Below are positions 30,818 to 39,597 of a stretch of DNA of 64,000 nt, one piece after another (position 1 is the stretch's first letter; every line of letters begins with the position of its first letter). The stretch lies in assembly GCF_029542085.1 (NCBI RefSeq), contig NZ_CP107036.1, forward strand, positions 4,836,001 through 4,900,000, read 5' to 3'. Below the pieces are notes generated by a model that saw only the letters and a list, made by a program, of their open reading frames with translations, was not told the origin of the DNA and did not search any database. Origin of the DNA: Sphingobacterium sp. ML3W. Its GTDB lineage: Bacteria; Bacteroidota; Bacteroidia; Sphingobacteriales; Sphingobacteriaceae. Position numbers and translations under genes: made by a program.

Positions 30818-31814
30818 GATTTGCTAATGTAGCTTGATCTAAATGATAAAAAATAATCTGATGTTTTTTTCCTTTCAGTTCTCCCCTCAAAAATTTTGCC
30901 GTTTGCAAAAGATCATCGTGAGTTACCTGCTCAAATCGGACAACATCTCCTTTTTTGAGATTTGCTTTTGGAAGGTCGGTAATTAAAATGAATAAATTAC
31001 TTTTTGGGTTGCGTGTAAATAAAGCTGTATTATTGATGTCCTGCTCACTAATATATTTTGATATACCAATGTAACTATTGTTTCTAAAAACCACAAACCA
31101 TTGAAATAAAGGAAGTGCAATATCCATTTGCATTGGATAATTGCGTAGTGTACCACCTAAATAGGTCTTTAGATCTTGTTGATTCAGAATAGAATTTTGG
31201 TTTCCAAACTGGCGTAAATTGCCCATGTTGTAGCACATTAAAGTCACTTTCTTTACTGGTGGAATACCGCTTGTAACCGTATTCTTAACTTGATGTAATC
31301 TTAAGGTTGAGCTAATAATAACATCTTTTAAATCAGGCAATTCTTGTAGGTAATTGAGCAAGTAGAAGAATTTGTCGCGTGATGTCTGTGTCCAATCACA
31401 GTCCAATTGCAATTCGTTGAATTTTTCTTTGCCAGCCTGCTTAATTTTTGCGGCGACAAATGGAACAATCTTATTGGCTAATGCTCTTATTTGTAAACTG
31501 TCCATTTCTGAAAAAATTCGTTGATTGATAAATACAACTGGTATTAAAGTCTGTTCTTTAGGTACAGGCTGGGAGAAAGTAATGGGGCTAATGGGGACAG
31601 CCTGAACACCCGAGGGATCAAAGTCTATATCCATAATTCGTGTATATATGGACCTAGCAGCGACTTCTTTTAGCGCACGGTGTTCTACGGTATCAAGTTG
31701 AAAAACTGTTTTCCAAAAATAGAAGCCTGTTTCGGGTTTGGAATTTGAACAAGAATTGAATATAAGTAGCCAAAGCGGTACAAGAAATAAAAAAAGTCGT
31801 ATTCGGAGCTGCAT
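30777..31814 (-). CDS. Lipoprotein of unknown function (possible DUF3142-like barrel)
   Basis: The protein has about 345 residues. The ATG at 31812-31814 gives MQLRIRLFLFLVPLWLLIFN followed by the lipobox Cys (FNSC). The body has a pattern like TIM-barrel strands: FINQRIF, ELQLDCDW (about 140-147), DLKDVIISSTLRL and KVTLMCYNMGNL. ELQLDCDWT followed by a long helix recalls the DUF3142 family, a guess from memory. The charged C-terminus ends inside the next gene (41-base overlap), a strong sign of one unit with the secreted protein. Confidence 0.6.
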   Translation of the reverse strand: MQLRIRLFLFLVPLWLLIFNSCSNSKPETGFYFWKTVFQLDTVEHRALKEVAARSIYTRIMDIDFDPSGVQAVPISPITFSQPVPKEQTLIPVVFINQRIFSEMDSLQIRALANKIVPFVAAKIKQAGKEKFNELQLDCDWTQTSRDKFFYLLNYLQELPDLKDVIISSTLRLHQVKNTVTSGIPPVKKVTLMCYNMGNLRQFGNQNSILNQQDLKTYLGGTLRNYPMQMDIALPLFQWFVVFRNNSYIGISKYISEQDINNTALFTRNPKSNLFILITDLPKANLKKGDVVRFEQVTHDDLLQTAKFLRGELKGKKHQIIFYHLDQATLANHGNAELQEIIRAF

Positions 31815-31909
31815 ATTTTCTTTATTTAGTAGTATTTGAAACAAAAGGGGAATTGATCTTGTTTGCTATTCAATAAATAAAGACTAAATTACAAAGAGAT
31901 TGTGACTTT

Positions 31910-33805
31910 ATGAAGCCTATTTTTAAGTGGATCATTGGGATTGTTGTGTTTATTATCCTGGCTTTGACCGGGGGGATTATGTATTTTAGCAATAAATGGA
32001 AACCACTGTTGGATACCAAAATAAAGCAACTGGTTTTGCAGGCGACAGATAGTCTGTACACTGTTCACTACGATGATATTCATGTTAATCTTGCACTGGG
32101 AAATCTAACCATAGATAATCTTCATTTAATTCCGGATAGTGTTGTGTATAAAAAATTAGAGCTTATGAAAAAGGCTCCAGACAATCGATATGCAATAATC
32201 ATCAACAAGCTTAAGATTAAAAGCTTTGGCATCCGTAAGGTATTAATGGATAAAGAGCTTTTCCTACACGATGTCACCGTAGATACACCAATGATACATG
32301 TTATCAATGAGGTGCATAGTTATAACGATACTGTAAGCCAAGGGCCTAAGAAACCATTGTACGAAAAAATAAAAGATAATTTAAAGAAGATTCATGTTGA
32401 AGCTGTCAATTTGAATAATATTGATTTTAAATATACGCAGGTACAAAAGGGTGTACATCAGGATTTTGAGATAAAAAAAGTGAAAGTACGGATTGATGAT
32501 GTCCTTATTGATTCAACTTCGGAGCAAGACAGACAACGTTTTTATCATACGAAGATGATCGATATCGAAGTGCCGGGCTTTACTTATAAAACTCCAGATG
32601 GTTTTTATAAAATCAATTTTGATAAACTTAAGATCAATAGTAAAGACAGGAATGTCCTCCTGACCAAGGTCGCTTATCAGCCGACTTTAAACAAAGCCGC
32701 CTATTATAAGAAAAAAGGGGAAGGCGGAAGTTATATTGTCTTTAAAATGGACACCTTGCAACTGACTGGGTTCAATTTTGGGCAACTTTCCAGAGATAAA
32801 AAGGTTTATGCGCAAAAAGCATTCTTAAAAAACGGGCAACTTTCCATCTATAGCGATAAGCACTATAAGAACCCTGCTACCCGACAAATTGGAAATGCAC
32901 CGCACATGAAATTGATGCAAATGTCAACTAGAATGGGAATTGATTCGCTGATTCTGAATAATATTGGTATTGCTTATTCGGAGATGAGTGATCAATATAG
33001 CCAGATAGGAACCATTACTTTTGATCATACCTATGGTACCATATTGAATGTGACAAATGATTCGACAAAGTTACTCAAGCAAAAGCTTATGCGTGCTAAT
33101 CTGAGCACTAATTTTATGAACTCAGGAAAGCTATTGACCAACTTTGTCTTTGATATGACCTCCAAAGTTGGGGCTTATACCTATAAGGGTAGTCTTGGAC
33201 AGATGGATTTAACCGCTGTCAATAAAATGATTCGACCATTGCTGAATGTTGAGGTTAAATCCGGTAATCTAAAACAAATCGTATTTGATGTCTGGGCTAA
33301 TGACTACAGGAGTAAGGGGACGTTTAAAATGGATTACAACGATTTGAAAGTTAATATACTCTCTGAAACAGGTGAGGACGGACGTCGAGAAAAGAAGGGC
33401 TTCCTTTCATTTATGGTCAATCAGGTTTTATTTAATCCTGGAAACCCAGACCTTTATGGTAAATATACTGTGGGGCATATCAACAAGCATCGAGACCCCT
33501 ATCATCCTTTCTTTAAGGCAATGTGGCAAAGTTTGCTGATGGGAATTAAACAATGTGTCGGTTTAGGACCAGAGCGTGAGGCAAAATTGATGAATACAGC
33601 AGATCGTGTAGAGAAGGTCGTGAGTGGAGTGGAGAAAGCGAAGAAATTATTCTCAGGGATATTCAAAAAACATAAAACCGCTGAAGAGCTGCTAAAAGAA
33701 GAGAAGGAGGAAGAGGCAAAAGCGGCTGCCAAAATAGAGGAAAAGCGAAAACGGGATCGAGAGAAGGCTGAAAAGGAATTAGAGAAAGAAAAACCTGGGG
33801 ATTAA
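31910..33805 (+). CDS. AsmA-like inner membrane protein
   Basis: The 631-residue protein has one N-terminal transmembrane helix (about 5-24), then a long periplasmic region of beta strands with repeated DIHVNLALGNLTIDNLHL and INKLKIKSFGIRKVLM patterns, as in AsmA/DUF748 proteins that are thought to move lipids between membranes. A conserved-looking segment near 450 (MDYNDLKVNIL) and a strongly charged Lys/Glu/Ala coiled tail (about 590-631) follow. The family call rests on the strand pattern only. It diverges from the lipoprotein gene. Confidence 0.6.
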   Translation: MKPIFKWIIGIVVFIILALTGGIMYFSNKWKPLLDTKIKQLVLQATDSLYTVHYDDIHVNLALGNLTIDNLHLIPDSVVYKKLELMKKAPDNRYAIIINKLKIKSFGIRKVLMDKELFLHDVTVDTPMIHVINEVHSYNDTVSQGPKKPLYEKIKDNLKKIHVEAVNLNNIDFKYTQVQKGVHQDFEIKKVKVRIDDVLIDSTSEQDRQRFYHTKMIDIEVPGFTYKTPDGFYKINFDKLKINSKDRNVLLTKVAYQPTLNKAAYYKKKGEGGSYIVFKMDTLQLTGFNFGQLSRDKKVYAQKAFLKNGQLSIYSDKHYKNPATRQIGNAPHMKLMQMSTRMGIDSLILNNIGIAYSEMSDQYSQIGTITFDHTYGTILNVTNDSTKLLKQKLMRANLSTNFMNSGKLLTNFVFDMTSKVGAYTYKGSLGQMDLTAVNKMIRPLLNVEVKSGNLKQIVFDVWANDYRSKGTFKMDYNDLKVNILSETGEDGRREKKGFLSFMVNQVLFNPGNPDLYGKYTVGHINKHRDPYHPFFKAMWQSLLMGIKQCVGLGPEREAKLMNTADRVEKVVSGVEKAKKLFSGIFKKHKTAEELLKEEKEEEAKAAAKIEEKRKRDREKAEKELEKEKPGD

Positions 33806-33841
33806 AAAAGTGGAGATGTAGCGAAAGACACTGGTAGATTC

Positions 33842-33857
33842 CGTTTCACGTGAAAAT
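33842..33857. promoter_or_regulatory. parS-like palindrome
   Basis: CGTTTCACGTGAAAAT matches the ParB site parS (TGTTTCACGTGAAACA) at 13 of 16 positions, including the whole 13-base core GTTTCACGTGAAA. It lies in the gap before trkH, upstream of the promoter. One copy only was seen in the window. Confidence 0.4.
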
Positions 33858-33888
33858 AAAGTGCTTTTAGGGGATAGATGTTGGTAGA

Positions 33889-33920
33889 TTTTTGAATAAA
33901 GGCAAATTTACCTTAGTTTG
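33889..33920 (+). promoter_or_regulatory. trkH promoter
   Basis: TTTTTG and TTAGTTTG (33913-33920) are 18 bases apart, matching the Bacteroidota promoter with one change in the -7 element. The start codon follows 9 bases later, so the leader must be very short. Confidence 0.5.
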
Positions 33921-33929
33921 CGGTTTATA

Positions 33930-35720
33930 ATGGTAGATTCTATATTAAGTTTTATTCGATTTGTTTTCAAATATAAAAACGGTCTTGTAGATAAGATCAT
34001 GTTCTATGCGAGCATGATTTGTGCTGCGATAGTTATTTTCAATGTTGGTTATGTAACAGATCCAACTTTGGGTATTTTACTAGGTAAAACAATCCACTAC
34101 CTATTTTTCGTGCTTTTCTTTATGATCGCATTGCGGGAATCTTCATCTATCTATGCACTGAAGAAGATTGCTGTTGAACATTATTCAGGCTTGTTTATCC
34201 TGATTTATTTTATTTTTATTTTGATTGCTCGTTTCGCTGGGATTGATGCGCTATCGGTCTTTTCACGCGAACAGTGGATTTATTTAGGGATTTATATTAT
34301 TTTTATCGCCGAATTATCGAAAAGCACGCTCTTTTTTGATAATTTTTATTTTAATCCTACCATACTATTTGTTATCAGCTTTCTTGTGCTTATCCTGATA
34401 GGGACAGTTCTATTGATGCTTCCGCGAACAACGATTGAAGCTCCGCTCAGTTTTGTCGATGCCTTGTTTATGGCCACTAGTGCTGTTTGTATAACAGGAT
34501 TGTCCGTAGCAGATATTTCAACCAACTTTAGCATGTTTGGTCAGACCGTTATTATTGTATTGATACAGGTCGGTGGATTGGGAATTATGACATTTACAGG
34601 GTTTTTTGGATATTTTTTCTCTGGTGGATTTTCATTCAAAAACCAACTGATGTTTGGTGAGATATTGGGTGAAAATAAAGTGGCTTCAGTCATTAAGACA
34701 TTGTTGACCATGATATTTATTACACTGTTGTTTGAATTTCTTGGTGCGTTATTGATTTTTAGTACCTTGGAAAGGACTAACTTCCCGAATATGGGTAGTA
34801 TGATTTTCTTCTCAATTTTTCATTCCATTTCTTCTTTCTGTAATGCCGGATTTTCTATTTTGTCTGGAGGTATCACCAATGAGGCATATAAGTTCAACTA
34901 TCCATTTCAATTGGCTCTTTCCTCATTGTTTATTCTTGGGGGATTAGGTTTTGGAATTGTGCTCAACTTTTATACCTACATAAAGGAGTCTATATTGCTG
35001 TGGTACCACCGTTTGATCACGAAGAAAAATTACAAACATAAAGCCTGGAGTTTTAGCTTCAACTCCAAGTTAGTTCTACTTTGTAATGCGATTATTATTG
35101 TTGCGGCAACACTTTTCTTTTACTTTTTGGAACGGAAGAATACGCTTTCTTTAGAAAAAGGCTTAGATGGCGAATGGGCCACGTCTTTTTTTATGGCAAA
35201 TGCTGCGCGTTCTGCAGGTTACAATAGCATTGATTTAAGTTTCGTCGGAGCCCCAACTATTTTTCTGATCATGTTGCTGATGTGGATAGGGGCCTCCCCA
35301 GGGTCTACTGGAGGCGGAGTTAAAGTGACAACAGTAGCACTTTCTTTTATAAATATTATTTCTTTAGCAAAGGGTAAGGAATATATTGAAATTTTTAAAC
35401 GAAGAATAGCAAGTGAATCCGTCAATAAAGCTTTTGCAATCATTTTATTGTCGTTTATAGTCGTTGGGCTCAGTTTTTTTGTCCTTATTTTTACTGATCC
35501 AGATAAAAGTATGAAAGATTTGTTGTTTGAATCGTTATCGGCATATACGACCTGCGGCTTGAGTTTGGGTATTACCCCTTCCTTAAGTATGGGTGGAAAA
35601 CTGATCATTGTGGTGACCATGTTGGTCGGTCGTGTGGGTATGTTAACATTATTGGTTGCCTTTATCAAAAATACGACACGTCGGAATATTATATTTCCGG
35701 AGGAAAAGATCTTGTTTTAA
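33930..35720 (+). CDS. Potassium uptake protein, TrkH/KtrB family
   Basis: About 596 residues with many transmembrane helices. The four pore loops of the superfamily are visible: SAVCITGLSV, SSFCNAGFSIL, NAARSAGYNSI and SAYTTCGLSLG, each with the conserved Gly of the K+ filter. An extra N-terminal set of helices (about 1-140) makes it longer than typical KtrB, as is usual in Bacteroidota. The ATG at 33930 is used rather than the in-frame TTG at 33918. The regulatory partner trkA follows 109 bases later under its own promoter-like sequence. Confidence 0.92.
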   Translation: MVDSILSFIRFVFKYKNGLVDKIMFYASMICAAIVIFNVGYVTDPTLGILLGKTIHYLFFVLFFMIALRESSSIYALKKIAVEHYSGLFILIYFIFILIARFAGIDALSVFSREQWIYLGIYIIFIAELSKSTLFFDNFYFNPTILFVISFLVLILIGTVLLMLPRTTIEAPLSFVDALFMATSAVCITGLSVADISTNFSMFGQTVIIVLIQVGGLGIMTFTGFFGYFFSGGFSFKNQLMFGEILGENKVASVIKTLLTMIFITLLFEFLGALLIFSTLERTNFPNMGSMIFFSIFHSISSFCNAGFSILSGGITNEAYKFNYPFQLALSSLFILGGLGFGIVLNFYTYIKESILLWYHRLITKKNYKHKAWSFSFNSKLVLLCNAIIIVAATLFFYFLERKNTLSLEKGLDGEWATSFFMANAARSAGYNSIDLSFVGAPTIFLIMLLMWIGASPGSTGGGVKVTTVALSFINIISLAKGKEYIEIFKRRIASESVNKAFAIILLSFIVVGLSFFVLIFTDPDKSMKDLLFESLSAYTTCGLSLGITPSLSMGGKLIIVVTMLVGRVGMLTLLVAFIKNTTRRNIIFPEEKILF

Positions 35721-35795
35721 ATGCATTCTTTTTTTAACGTAAATTTGGAAATGAAGAGAAAGAGGTTGATTTAATAGTATAGGGTGTGATTATGC

Positions 35796-35825
35796 TTGTA
35801 AATACAATAAATTTATCTTAGTTTG
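35796..35825 (+). promoter_or_regulatory. trkA promoter (leaderless start likely)
   Basis: TTG near 35796 and TTAGTTTG at 35818-35825 are spaced about 19 bases. The ATG follows only 4 bases after the -7 element, so transcription would start at or next to the ATG. Confidence 0.5.
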
Positions 35826-35829
35826 AGTT

Positions 35830-36516
35830 ATGAAGTATATTGTTTTAGGGTTAGGACATTTTGGGCGTTCATTGGGTGTTCATCTTACTGAACTCGGTCA
35901 TGAAGTGATTGGAGCAGATAAAAGTCTAACTATAGTGGAGCAGCTCAAAGATAAGATCACACATACCGTATGTTTGGATACAACGGATCGGGAGGCTGTA
36001 TCTTCACTACCTTTGAAAGATGCGCATGCTGTAATTGTAGCTATTGGGGAAGATGAAGGAGCGTCTCTTATGACTGTAGCACTCCTAAAACAATTAAAAG
36101 TAAAGCGTATAATCGGCCGTATCGTATCTGATTTGCAGAAGACAGTTTTGGAAGCGATGGAGATCAATGAGTATATTATGCCAGAAGAAGAGGCTGCAGA
36201 GCGTTTGGCGATGCGGTTGGACAATATCGATATCGTTGATTCCTTTAAGGTTTCAGATCGGTATTCTATTGTCGAAACAAAGGTTCCGCAGCGTTATATT
36301 GGTATGACGCTACGCGAGGCTAATCTGACGAATCTATATAAAATTATTGTACTGACAACAGTCAAAATTACAGAGACAAAAAAAGACGGAATTACCAAAG
36401 AACAAAAGGAAGCATCTGGTATCGCCACGTCTGAAACAGTCATGGCGGAAGGGGATATCTTAGTTGTTTTTGGCGAATTATCCGACATCAATAAGTTAAT
36501 TCAAAAAGGAGAATAA
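35830..36516 (+). CDS. TrkA/KtrA potassium channel regulatory subunit
   Basis: The 228-residue protein binds the TrkH channel on the cytoplasmic side and gates it by nucleotide. Residues 1-130 are the RCK-N Rossmann domain (YIVLGLGHFGRSLGVHL with GxGxxG, and the acidic ADKS that ends strand 2). Residues about 140-228 form the RCK-C domain (YIGMTLREANLTNLYKIIVL, ILVVFGELSDINKLI). A 20-residue Lys/Glu insert in RCK-C (TETKKDGITKEQKEASG) is unusual. It ends 4 bases before the YbjQ gene. Confidence 0.92.
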   Translation: MKYIVLGLGHFGRSLGVHLTELGHEVIGADKSLTIVEQLKDKITHTVCLDTTDREAVSSLPLKDAHAVIVAIGEDEGASLMTVALLKQLKVKRIIGRIVSDLQKTVLEAMEINEYIMPEEEAAERLAMRLDNIDIVDSFKVSDRYSIVETKVPQRYIGMTLREANLTNLYKIIVLTTVKITETKKDGITKEQKEASGIATSETVMAEGDILVVFGELSDINKLIQKGE

Positions 36517-36520
36517 AATT

Positions 36521-36838
36521 ATGTTATTAACAACAACAAGTGTTATCGAGGGACACCAGATCGATCGTTATTTGGGGATTGTTTCTTCAGAGGTTGTTTT
36601 GGGAGCAAATGCCATTAAGGATATGATGGCTGGATTTAGAGATTTTTTTGGCGGTCGGTCCAATTCCTATGAACGGGCGTTTCAGGAGACTCGTGAGGCT
36701 GCATTGCGTGAACTAGAAGATCGCGCGAAAGCATTGGGAGCTGACGCAGTCGTTGGCGTACGATTGGATTTCCAAACTGTTGGAACAGGGGGAATGATGA
36801 TGGTAGGAGCAACGGGGACAGCCGTTAAAATGAAATAA
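36521..36838 (+). CDS. YbjQ (UPF0145) family protein
   Basis: The 105-residue protein matches the YbjQ family: TTTSVIEGHQIDRYLGIVSSE, a middle helix with SYERAFQETREAALREL, then ALGADAVVGVRLDFQTVG and a Gly/Met turn. Family members form ring oligomers and are sometimes called heavy-metal-binding, but their role is not settled. It lies 4 bases after trkA and before a terminator, so it is cotranscribed with the K+ regulator. Confidence 0.88.
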   Translation: MLLTTTSVIEGHQIDRYLGIVSSEVVLGANAIKDMMAGFRDFFGGRSNSYERAFQETREAALRELEDRAKALGADAVVGVRLDFQTVGTGGMMMVGATGTAVKMK

Positions 36839-36848
36839 ACTCAAGATA

Positions 36849-36876
36849 GCCCTAATATAATTAGGGCATTTTTTTT
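36849..36876 (+). terminator. Terminator of the trk-ybjQ unit
   Basis: GCCCTAAT (36849-36856) and ATTAGGGC (36860-36867) form a hairpin followed by ATTTTTTTT. Confidence 0.88.
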
Positions 36877-37021
36877 ATAAATAAGACGGGAATGAATCCA
36901 TCGTTATTCATTTCCCCTGCATTTTTAGGCTAAACTGTCTTTGATGAATCATGGCAATTTGAGGTTTATTTCTTTTCATCATCTAACAGAACTGTATTTA
37001 ATAGATTGCGCATAATTATAA

Positions 37022-37052
37022 TTGTATATAAAAACAAATTTATCTAAGTTTG
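37022..37052 (+). promoter_or_regulatory. Promoter of the YfhO-type gene
   Basis: TTG near 37022 and a perfect TAAGTTTG at 37045-37052 are separated by 20 bases. The -7 region shares AAATTTATCT-AGTTTG with the trkH and trkA promoters. Confidence 0.6.
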
Positions 37053-37086
37053 GCTTTTAAGACTTTTAAACAACCTAAGAGGATAA

Positions 37087-39567
37087 ATGAAAAATTGGTT
37101 TAAGGCGAATTCAGCACATTTGATCGTTATTGCGGTATTTATTGCGCTCGTATTTTTTTATTTCACACCTGTTTGGCAAGGAAAGACACTTGCCCAATCA
37201 GATGTTGTACAGGCGCAAGCTGGACAAAAGGAATTATTTGATTATAAAGCCAAAGATGGAAAGGCGCCTTTATGGACGAATTCTATGTTTGGAGGAATGC
37301 CTACCTATCAAATCTGGCAGGCAAATGAAAATAATATTGGTACCTACTTGTTGAAAGCGGTGAAGTTTGCCTTTCCAAGTCCGATGGACACAGTGTTGTT
37401 TTATCTATTGGGGGCCTACTTTCTTTTTAGCGTATTACGCATCAAACCCTGGCTTGCTGCGGTGGGCGCAGTTGCAATAGCCTTTACTTCCTACAACTTT
37501 ATTTATATTGAAGCTGGACATATTACCAGGGCAAATGCAATTGCCTTTATACCGCCTGTTATTGCTGCGGTGATTATGTGTTATCGTGGGAGTAAGTTAT
37601 GGGGGCCAGTACTGCTGGCGTTATTTCTTTCCTTGGAAATACGTGTCAATCACTTACAGACGACTTATTACTTGTTAATGGCGTTGATGGTATACGTTAT
37701 TTTTACCTTAGTCGATGCAATCAAACAAAAACAATTAAAGGAATTCTTTATCGCCTCCGGCAGACAGGTGATTGCGGTTATCATTGCTTTAATGGTCAAT
37801 GCATCCATTTTATTGCCTACTTGGGAGTACAGTAAGCTGAGTACACGTGGCCATGCTAATATTACGAAGGTTGACAATAATAACACAAAAGCAAAAGGAC
37901 TGGATAAAGAATATGCTTATGAATGGAGCCAAGGTATTGGCGAGACCATGACCTTTATGATTCCTAATGCTTATGGCGGAGCTAGTGGTGGTCAATTGGA
38001 CGAAAAATCGCATGTTGCCAAATTCTTTATGGAAAAAGGAAGAGTGTCTGAAGTTCAAGCAGGGCAGATGGCACAAGGTATGCCAACCTATTGGGGGGAC
38101 AAACGCTTTACATCAGGACCATGGTATTTTGGGGCCGGTGTTTTCTTCTTGTTTATATTGGGACTTGTTATTGTCAAAAACCGTTTCAAATGGTGGATAT
38201 TGACGACTACTATATTAGCATTGCTTTTGTCATTTGGAAAGAATTTCACATTGGTTTCTGATTTATTCTTTGATTATTTTCCGATGTACAACAAGTTTAG
38301 AGCTGTGGAATCCATCCTGGTTCTTGTTTCAATCACAGTACCTCTGTTGGCTATTATGACGGTGAATGAATTGCTGACACGGGCCAAAGAAATTCCAAAC
38401 CTGGATAAGAAAGTGCTTTATACTTTTGCCGGTGTGGGGGGCGTTTGCCTACTGATTGGTTTAATGCCTGATCTATTCTTGAATTTTAGAAATGGGGAAC
38501 ATAATAATTTAATAGAATCGTTCACACAGCAAATTGGTGATAAATCTTTTGCTACGGAACTGGCAAATCAACTGGTTTTGGATCGTAAGGATATCGCGAG
38601 TAAAGATGCTTACCGCTCCTTTGTGATTATTTTGCTTACATTCGGACTTGTTTGGTTTTACCTTAAGAAAAAGCTTAATGAAGGTGTTTTATTGGGTACC
38701 TTGCTTATCTTGTTCTTATTCGATTTGTGGAGCGTAGATAAACGCTTTTTGAATGATAAATCCTTTATGGAGAAAGGTGCGACTGCACAGCAGGTGTTCC
38801 AGCAACGGGAGGTCGATCAATTGATTTTGATGGATAAGGATCTAAGTTATCGCGTCCTTGACTTGACGACTGATCCATTCTCTGATGCCCGCCCTTCGTA
38901 TTTCCATAAATCGTTAGGAGGCTACCATGCTGCTAAATTAATGCGTTTTCAGGAAATTTTAGAGAACCAATTCAATGGAGCGCTTAATGAAGATGTATTG
39001 GATATGTTCAATGTGCGTTATTTAATTACAACAGATCCTCAAAATCAGTCGCAGCGTATTGTGAGACGGAGTACTGCCGCTGGAAATGCTTGGTTTGTAG
39101 ACAAGGTGACTTTTGTAAAAGGAAATGCGGAGGAAATGCAAGCGATCAGCTCTTTTGATCCACTTAAAGAAGCATTTGTGAATCAACAGTACCAGAATGA
39201 AATCAAAGCAAAAACTTCCAGCGCGACTACAACAGGAGAAATTAAATTGACTTCCTATCATCCTGATAAAATGCAGTACGAATATACTACTGCTAATGAC
39301 GCTTTTGCGGTATTCTCCGAGATATTCTACGATAAGGGCTGGAAGGCTTATGTTGATGGAAAGGAAACGCCAATTATCCGTGCAGATTATTTGCTGAGAG
39401 CGTTGCAATTGCCAGCGGGAACACATAAAGTCGAATTTATCTTTGATCCAGAATCACATAAGATGGGTAATTTACTGACTTTAATAGCGTCGATTATCCT
39501 TGGATTAGGAGTAGCGGCTGCTGCATATTTCTCATTACGGGATACAAAAAAAGAAACAGTTGCATAG
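37087..39567 (+). CDS. YfhO-family membrane protein
   Basis: The 826-residue protein has about a dozen transmembrane helices and a periplasmic C-terminal part ending in one more helix (about 795-815). It fits the YfhO family of GT-C-like membrane proteins, which in Gram-positives modify envelope polymers by glycosylation. Visible are an acidic loop after the first helix (QAQAGQKELFDY), NNHLQTTYYLL-type and IEAGHITRANA segments, and the terminal FSEIFYDKGWKAYVDGKE typical of the family. The substrate is unknown. A terminator starts within its last codons. Confidence 0.85.
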   Translation: MKNWFKANSAHLIVIAVFIALVFFYFTPVWQGKTLAQSDVVQAQAGQKELFDYKAKDGKAPLWTNSMFGGMPTYQIWQANENNIGTYLLKAVKFAFPSPMDTVLFYLLGAYFLFSVLRIKPWLAAVGAVAIAFTSYNFIYIEAGHITRANAIAFIPPVIAAVIMCYRGSKLWGPVLLALFLSLEIRVNHLQTTYYLLMALMVYVIFTLVDAIKQKQLKEFFIASGRQVIAVIIALMVNASILLPTWEYSKLSTRGHANITKVDNNNTKAKGLDKEYAYEWSQGIGETMTFMIPNAYGGASGGQLDEKSHVAKFFMEKGRVSEVQAGQMAQGMPTYWGDKRFTSGPWYFGAGVFFLFILGLVIVKNRFKWWILTTTILALLLSFGKNFTLVSDLFFDYFPMYNKFRAVESILVLVSITVPLLAIMTVNELLTRAKEIPNLDKKVLYTFAGVGGVCLLIGLMPDLFLNFRNGEHNNLIESFTQQIGDKSFATELANQLVLDRKDIASKDAYRSFVIILLTFGLVWFYLKKKLNEGVLLGTLLILFLFDLWSVDKRFLNDKSFMEKGATAQQVFQQREVDQLILMDKDLSYRVLDLTTDPFSDARPSYFHKSLGGYHAAKLMRFQEILENQFNGALNEDVLDMFNVRYLITTDPQNQSQRIVRRSTAAGNAWFVDKVTFVKGNAEEMQAISSFDPLKEAFVNQQYQNEIKAKTSSATTTGEIKLTSYHPDKMQYEYTTANDAFAVFSEIFYDKGWKAYVDGKETPIIRADYLLRALQLPAGTHKVEFIFDPESHKMGNLLTLIASIILGLGVAAAAYFSLRDTKKETVA

Positions 39568-39586
39568 CAAGCTGTTTCTTTTTTAA
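39550..39586 (+). terminator. Terminator overlapping the YfhO stop
   Basis: Arms AAAGAAACAG (39550-39559) and CTGTTTCTTT (39572-39581) flank the stop codon TAG at 39565-39567 and end in a T run. The left arm is part of the coding sequence. Confidence 0.8.
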
Positions 39587-39597
39587 AGGTTGAAGCT

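Noticed and set aside
37840..37860. Other CACGTG hexamers as parS candidates (near 3186, 11605, 37847, 53322)
   Set aside because: They lie in coding or rRNA sequence and lack the flanking GTTT/AAAC bases.
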